A stretch of 64,000 bases of DNA, taken from positions 372,001 to 436,000 of the forward strand of contig NZ_JASSVM010000004.1 of NCBI RefSeq assembly GCF_030541005.1, written 5' to 3'. This DNA comes from Marinobacter sp. SS5-14b (GTDB lineage Bacteria; Pseudomonadota; Gammaproteobacteria; Pseudomonadales; Oleiphilaceae). Made by a program: the position numbers and the translations under genes. Positions 63,418-64,000 of the stretch are shown piece after piece; within the stretch, counting starts at the first letter, position 1, and every line of letters starts with the position of its first letter. The notes beneath the pieces were generated by a model. That model did not search any database, was not told where the DNA came from, and saw only the letters and a list, made by a program, of their open reading frames with translations.

Positions 63418-64000
63418 TGAAATTCACCGACATTTTTGTCCACCGGCCGGTACTGGCCACGGTGGTCAGCCTGCTGATCCTCTTGCTCGGTGCACGGGCC
63501 GCCATGGAAATGGAAATCCGTCAGTACCCGCAACTGGAAAGCACCACGGTTACCGTGACAACCGCTTACCCCGGTGCCAGCTCGGATCTGATCAAAGGAT
63601 TTATCACCACACCGCTGCAGCAGGCCATCGCCGAAGCTAGCGGTATCGACTACCTGACCTCCACCAGCTCCCAGAGTGTGTCGACCATTCAGGCCAAGAT
63701 GGTACTGAACTACGACGCCAACGATGCCCTGGCGGAGATTCAGGCCAAGGTTGCCAGTCAGCGCAACGTACTGCCTGGCGAGGCTGAAGACCCCGTCATC
63801 ACCTCCACCACCGGTGATGAAACCGCGCTGATGTACATCGCGTTTTACAGCACCGAGCTGGAAGTTCCCCAGATTACCGATTACCTGACCCGGGTTGTTC
63901 AGCCCAAGCTGCAGGCGTTGTCGGGCGTGGGTAAAGCCCAGCTGCTGGGCCGCACCTTTGCCCTGCGCATCTGGCTGGATCCCGAGCGTTTGGCCGCCGT
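63417..64000 (+). CDS. RND efflux permease (third pump), 5' part
   Basis: 194 codons are in the window and the frame runs off its end. MKFTDIFVHRPVLATVVSLLILLLGARAAMEMEIRQYP is an HAE1-type start. The N-terminal helix and first porter loop (YPGASSDLIKGFITTPLQQAIAEASG) are present. Its start shares a base with the adaptor stop. Confidence 0.93.
   Translation, partial: MKFTDIFVHRPVLATVVSLLILLLGARAAMEMEIRQYPQLESTTVTVTTAYPGASSDLIKGFITTPLQQAIAEASGIDYLTSTSSQSVSTIQAKMVLNYDANDALAEIQAKVASQRNVLPGEAEDPVITSTTGDETALMYIAFYSTELEVPQITDYLTRVVQPKLQALSGVGKAQLLGRTFALRIWLDPERLAA

Overview
The window is a GC-rich chromosomal segment of a marine gammaproteobacterium, most likely Marinobacter or a close relative. 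The grounds are: the accB-accC-prmA-(zinc-ribbon/DUF3426)-dusB-fis-purH-purD order, the long (530 aa) Pseudomonas-type isocitrate lyase, a TakP-like TRAP transporter, three RND efflux loci, and a porin with a Marinobacter-like signal region. The genus is inferred from gene content, not from a marker gene. No rRNA, tRNA, CRISPR array, transposase or prophage gene was seen.

Layout. 1-8.2 kb: housekeeping block (fatty-acid carboxylase, L11 methylation, tRNA dihydrouridine/Fis operon, purine synthesis). 8.2-13 kb: lipoprotein hydrolase, Kef-type antiporter overlapping a stand-alone Hen1-like RNA methyltransferase, and a convergent EgtB/SenA-like gene followed by a 25-bp inverted repeat. 13-18.1 kb: RND pump with divergent TetR gene and an AcrR-like operator. 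18.1-20 kb: SLC13 permease with RCK_C-type domains. 20.2-25.6 kb: the most interesting region, described next. 25.8-34 kb: isocitrate lyase; a DUF1538 / P-II-like / CBS operon; a CASTOR/POLLUX-type channel; DauA; a small RHH protein. 34-40.2 kb: ChaN-like lipoprotein, SIMPL protein, GH84 enzyme, acyltransferase, MotA/MotB-type pair, helical protein. 40.4-46 kb: TRAP transporter, then a cyclopropane-synthase-like methyltransferase coupled to a flavin reductase. 46.1-47.8 kb: two adjacent frameshifted genes (porin, yccT-like). 48-56.6 kb: choice-of-anchor I lipoprotein with a Pho-box-like site, Dps with an OxyR-like site, a lipoamide-dehydrogenase-like enzyme, LysE exporter, DAHP synthase with an aromatic leader peptide, a secretin-like fragment protein, a J-domain protein, an IclR regulator. 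56.8-64 kb: two more RND loci (the last cut by the window edge) flanking an extradiol dioxygenase.

The candidate undescribed system lies at 20.2-25.6 kb. It holds a VpsR-like AAA+ regulator whose ATPase motifs are degenerate, a beta-barrel-like outer-membrane protein, a C39 peptidase with its own Sec signal and no ABC transporter, and three Sec-exported small or repetitive proteins. One of these carries a textbook double-glycine leader just after its signal peptide, another carries a degenerate version, and the third is built almost entirely of Asp-Asn-Ser repeats. All three end in a similar Q-N-(N/x)-G type motif. The layout resembles the Fap functional-amyloid machinery (FapD = C39 peptidase, FapF = outer-membrane channel), but the substrates look different. 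A good sigma-54-like promoter lies upstream of the repeat protein.

A second notable item is a 19-45 aa leader peptide with nine aromatic residues in an eleven-residue stretch, followed by an intrinsic terminator, upstream of DAHP synthase. It looks like a three-amino-acid (Phe/Tyr/Trp) attenuator.
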